Shown here piece after piece: positions 5,432 through 6,146 of a stretch of DNA of 6,146 bases (positions are counted from its first letter, which is position 1; the number at the start of each line of letters is the position of its first letter). Below the pieces are notes generated by a model. The model saw only the letters and a program-made list of their open reading frames with translations. It had not been told where the DNA came from and made no database searches. Both the position numbers and the translations under genes were made by a program. Origin of the DNA: an uncultured Coriobacteriaceae bacterium (GTDB lineage Bacteria; Actinomycetota; Coriobacteriia; Coriobacteriales; Eggerthellaceae); assembly GCA_946623915.1 (NCBI GenBank), contig CAMORQ010000127.1, positions 1-6,146 of the forward strand, read 5' to 3'.

Positions 5432-6146
5432 ATGCTTTTTTCCCACATTGATATCCTCGACGAGAATTTGGATCACAAGAAAGACCAGTTCGTCGGGGTG
5501 GAAAGAGATGTTATCACCTATGTGGGTGCAGAGGAACCCGCCGACGCAGCGCGGTTTGGGCGGCGCTACGACGGGCGCGGCAAGCTGATAATGAGCGCGT
5601 TTTACAACACGCACGCCCACACGCCCATGACGCTTCTGCGCGGCTATGCGGAAAACCAGCCTCTGCAGCAGTGGCTCACCGAAACGGTGTGGCCCTTCGA
5701 GGGTAAGATGGACGTCGAGCGCGGGCACCATTACTGGGGCTGCATGCTCTCCCAGGCGGAAATGTTGCGCTATGGCGTGATCGGCTACACGGACATGTAC
5801 TTCGCCGCCATCGAACGGTGCGGCGCGACCATTGAAGCAGGCATGAAGGCCAACCACTGCGACGGTGGCACCATGTGTTTCGTGGAGACCGACTACGACA
5901 CGCTGCCGGTGGCCGAGATAAACAGGCGGCTTTTCGCCGACTACCATGGGGCGGCAGACGGGCGCATCCGCATTGACATGTGCGTCCACGGCGAGTACAC
6001 CACACCCCGCGGCATGATAGAGCGGTGCGTGGCCGAAGCGAAGGCTCACAACGTGGGATTGCACCTGCACATGTCCGAAACGCAGGCCGAGCACGAAGAG
6101 TGCAAGGGCCGCCACGACGGCATGACGCCGGCGCAGTGGTTCGACT
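5432..6146 (+). CDS. MtaD/SsnA-type amidohydrolase, N-terminal part (3' end cut by window)
   Basis: The frame stays open from ATG 5432 to the window end, giving 238 residues with no stop. AAAGG (5420-5424) lies 7 nt upstream and supports the start. The protein matches the 5'-methylthioadenosine / S-adenosylhomocysteine deaminase group. The HxH metal site is NTHAHTPMTLLRGYA (59-73; H61, H63). QPLQQWL (76-82), WPFE (87-90) and AEMLRYG...TDMYF (109-124) follow the family. HGEYTT (186-191) and HLHMSETQAEHEE (211-223) supply further metal and catalytic residues (H186, H213, E216). It begins with a short beta-rich N-terminal segment (1-50) typical of the composite domain. The family deaminates adenosine derivatives in the cytoplasm. 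It is of the same family as the truncated gene at the left edge, but the visible parts do not overlap, so their similarity cannot be judged. It is divergent from the ArsM-ArsS gene and may share regulation with it. Confidence 0.88.
   Translation, partial: MLFSHIDILDENLDHKKDQFVGVERDVITYVGAEEPADAARFGRRYDGRGKLIMSAFYNTHAHTPMTLLRGYAENQPLQQWLTETVWPFEGKMDVERGHHYWGCMLSQAEMLRYGVIGYTDMYFAAIERCGATIEAGMKANHCDGGTMCFVETDYDTLPVAEINRRLFADYHGAADGRIRIDMCVHGEYTTPRGMIERCVAEAKAHNVGLHLHMSETQAEHEECKGRHDGMTPAQWFD

Noticed and set aside
5405..6115. Minus-strand open frame of 236 codons opposite the second amidohydrolase
   Set aside because: The plus strand encodes clear amidohydrolase motifs (HxH, HGEYTT, SETQAEHEE); the minus frame has none.
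1..6146. The two amidohydrolase fragments being halves of one gene split by an insertion
   Set aside because: The C-terminal part lies upstream and the N-terminal part downstream on the same strand, the wrong order for a simple interruption; two separate genes is the simpler reading.
1..6146. CRISPR arrays, tRNA/rRNA genes, insertion sequences, transposase or integrase genes
   Set aside because: No regularly spaced repeats, no cloverleaf or rRNA-like sequence, and no transposase or integrase motifs were seen on either strand.

Overview
The window is GC-rich and densely coding. It reads as an accessory metabolic locus from a high-GC anaerobe. My best guess is the Coriobacteriia (Eggerthellaceae-like Actinomycetota), because of the base composition, the clean AGGAG-type ribosome binding sites and the presence of several MtaD-type amidohydrolases. 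This placement is an inference; no rRNA or other marker gene is present.

Layout, left to right. (1) 1-420 (+) is the 3' end of an MtaD/SsnA-type amidohydrolase, a predicted deaminase of 5'-substituted adenosines. (2) 421-703 is an intergenic stretch with two stem-loops. (3) 704-1735 (+) is a stand-alone SAM methyltransferase of the arsenite methyltransferase (ArsM) fold that lacks two of the three ArsM cysteines. (4) 1736-1839 holds a perfect 13-bp hairpin. (5) 1840-2979 (+) is a CobW/P47K (COG0523) P-loop GTPase with an altered metal motif. (6) 2980-3074 is a convergent intergenic region with an imperfect repeat and a hairpin. (7) 5168-3075 (-) is a 697-residue fusion of a complete ArsM-type methyltransferase to an ArsS-type radical SAM enzyme. 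(8) 5169-5431 is a divergent promoter region. (9) 5432 to the window end (+) is the 5' part of a second MtaD-type amidohydrolase.

The most striking gene is the ArsM-ArsS fusion. In the known pathway, ArsM methylates As(III) to dimethylarsenite, and ArsS then attaches the 5'-deoxyadenosyl group of SAM to give a dimethylarsinoyl-adenosine, the precursor of arsenosugars. Here both steps lie in one polypeptide. The surrounding genes fit chemistry that uses and recycles SAM: a second ArsM-like methyltransferase that may act on another substrate or a later intermediate, a putative metal-chaperone GTPase, and two deaminases of the family that acts on SAH, MTA and 5'-deoxyadenosine. The family could in principle also act on an arsenic-bearing adenosine. 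No ArsR, ArsB/Acr3 or ArsC is visible, so the region looks more like an organoarsenical biosynthetic locus than a standard arsenic resistance operon. The links between the genes are inferred from position only.
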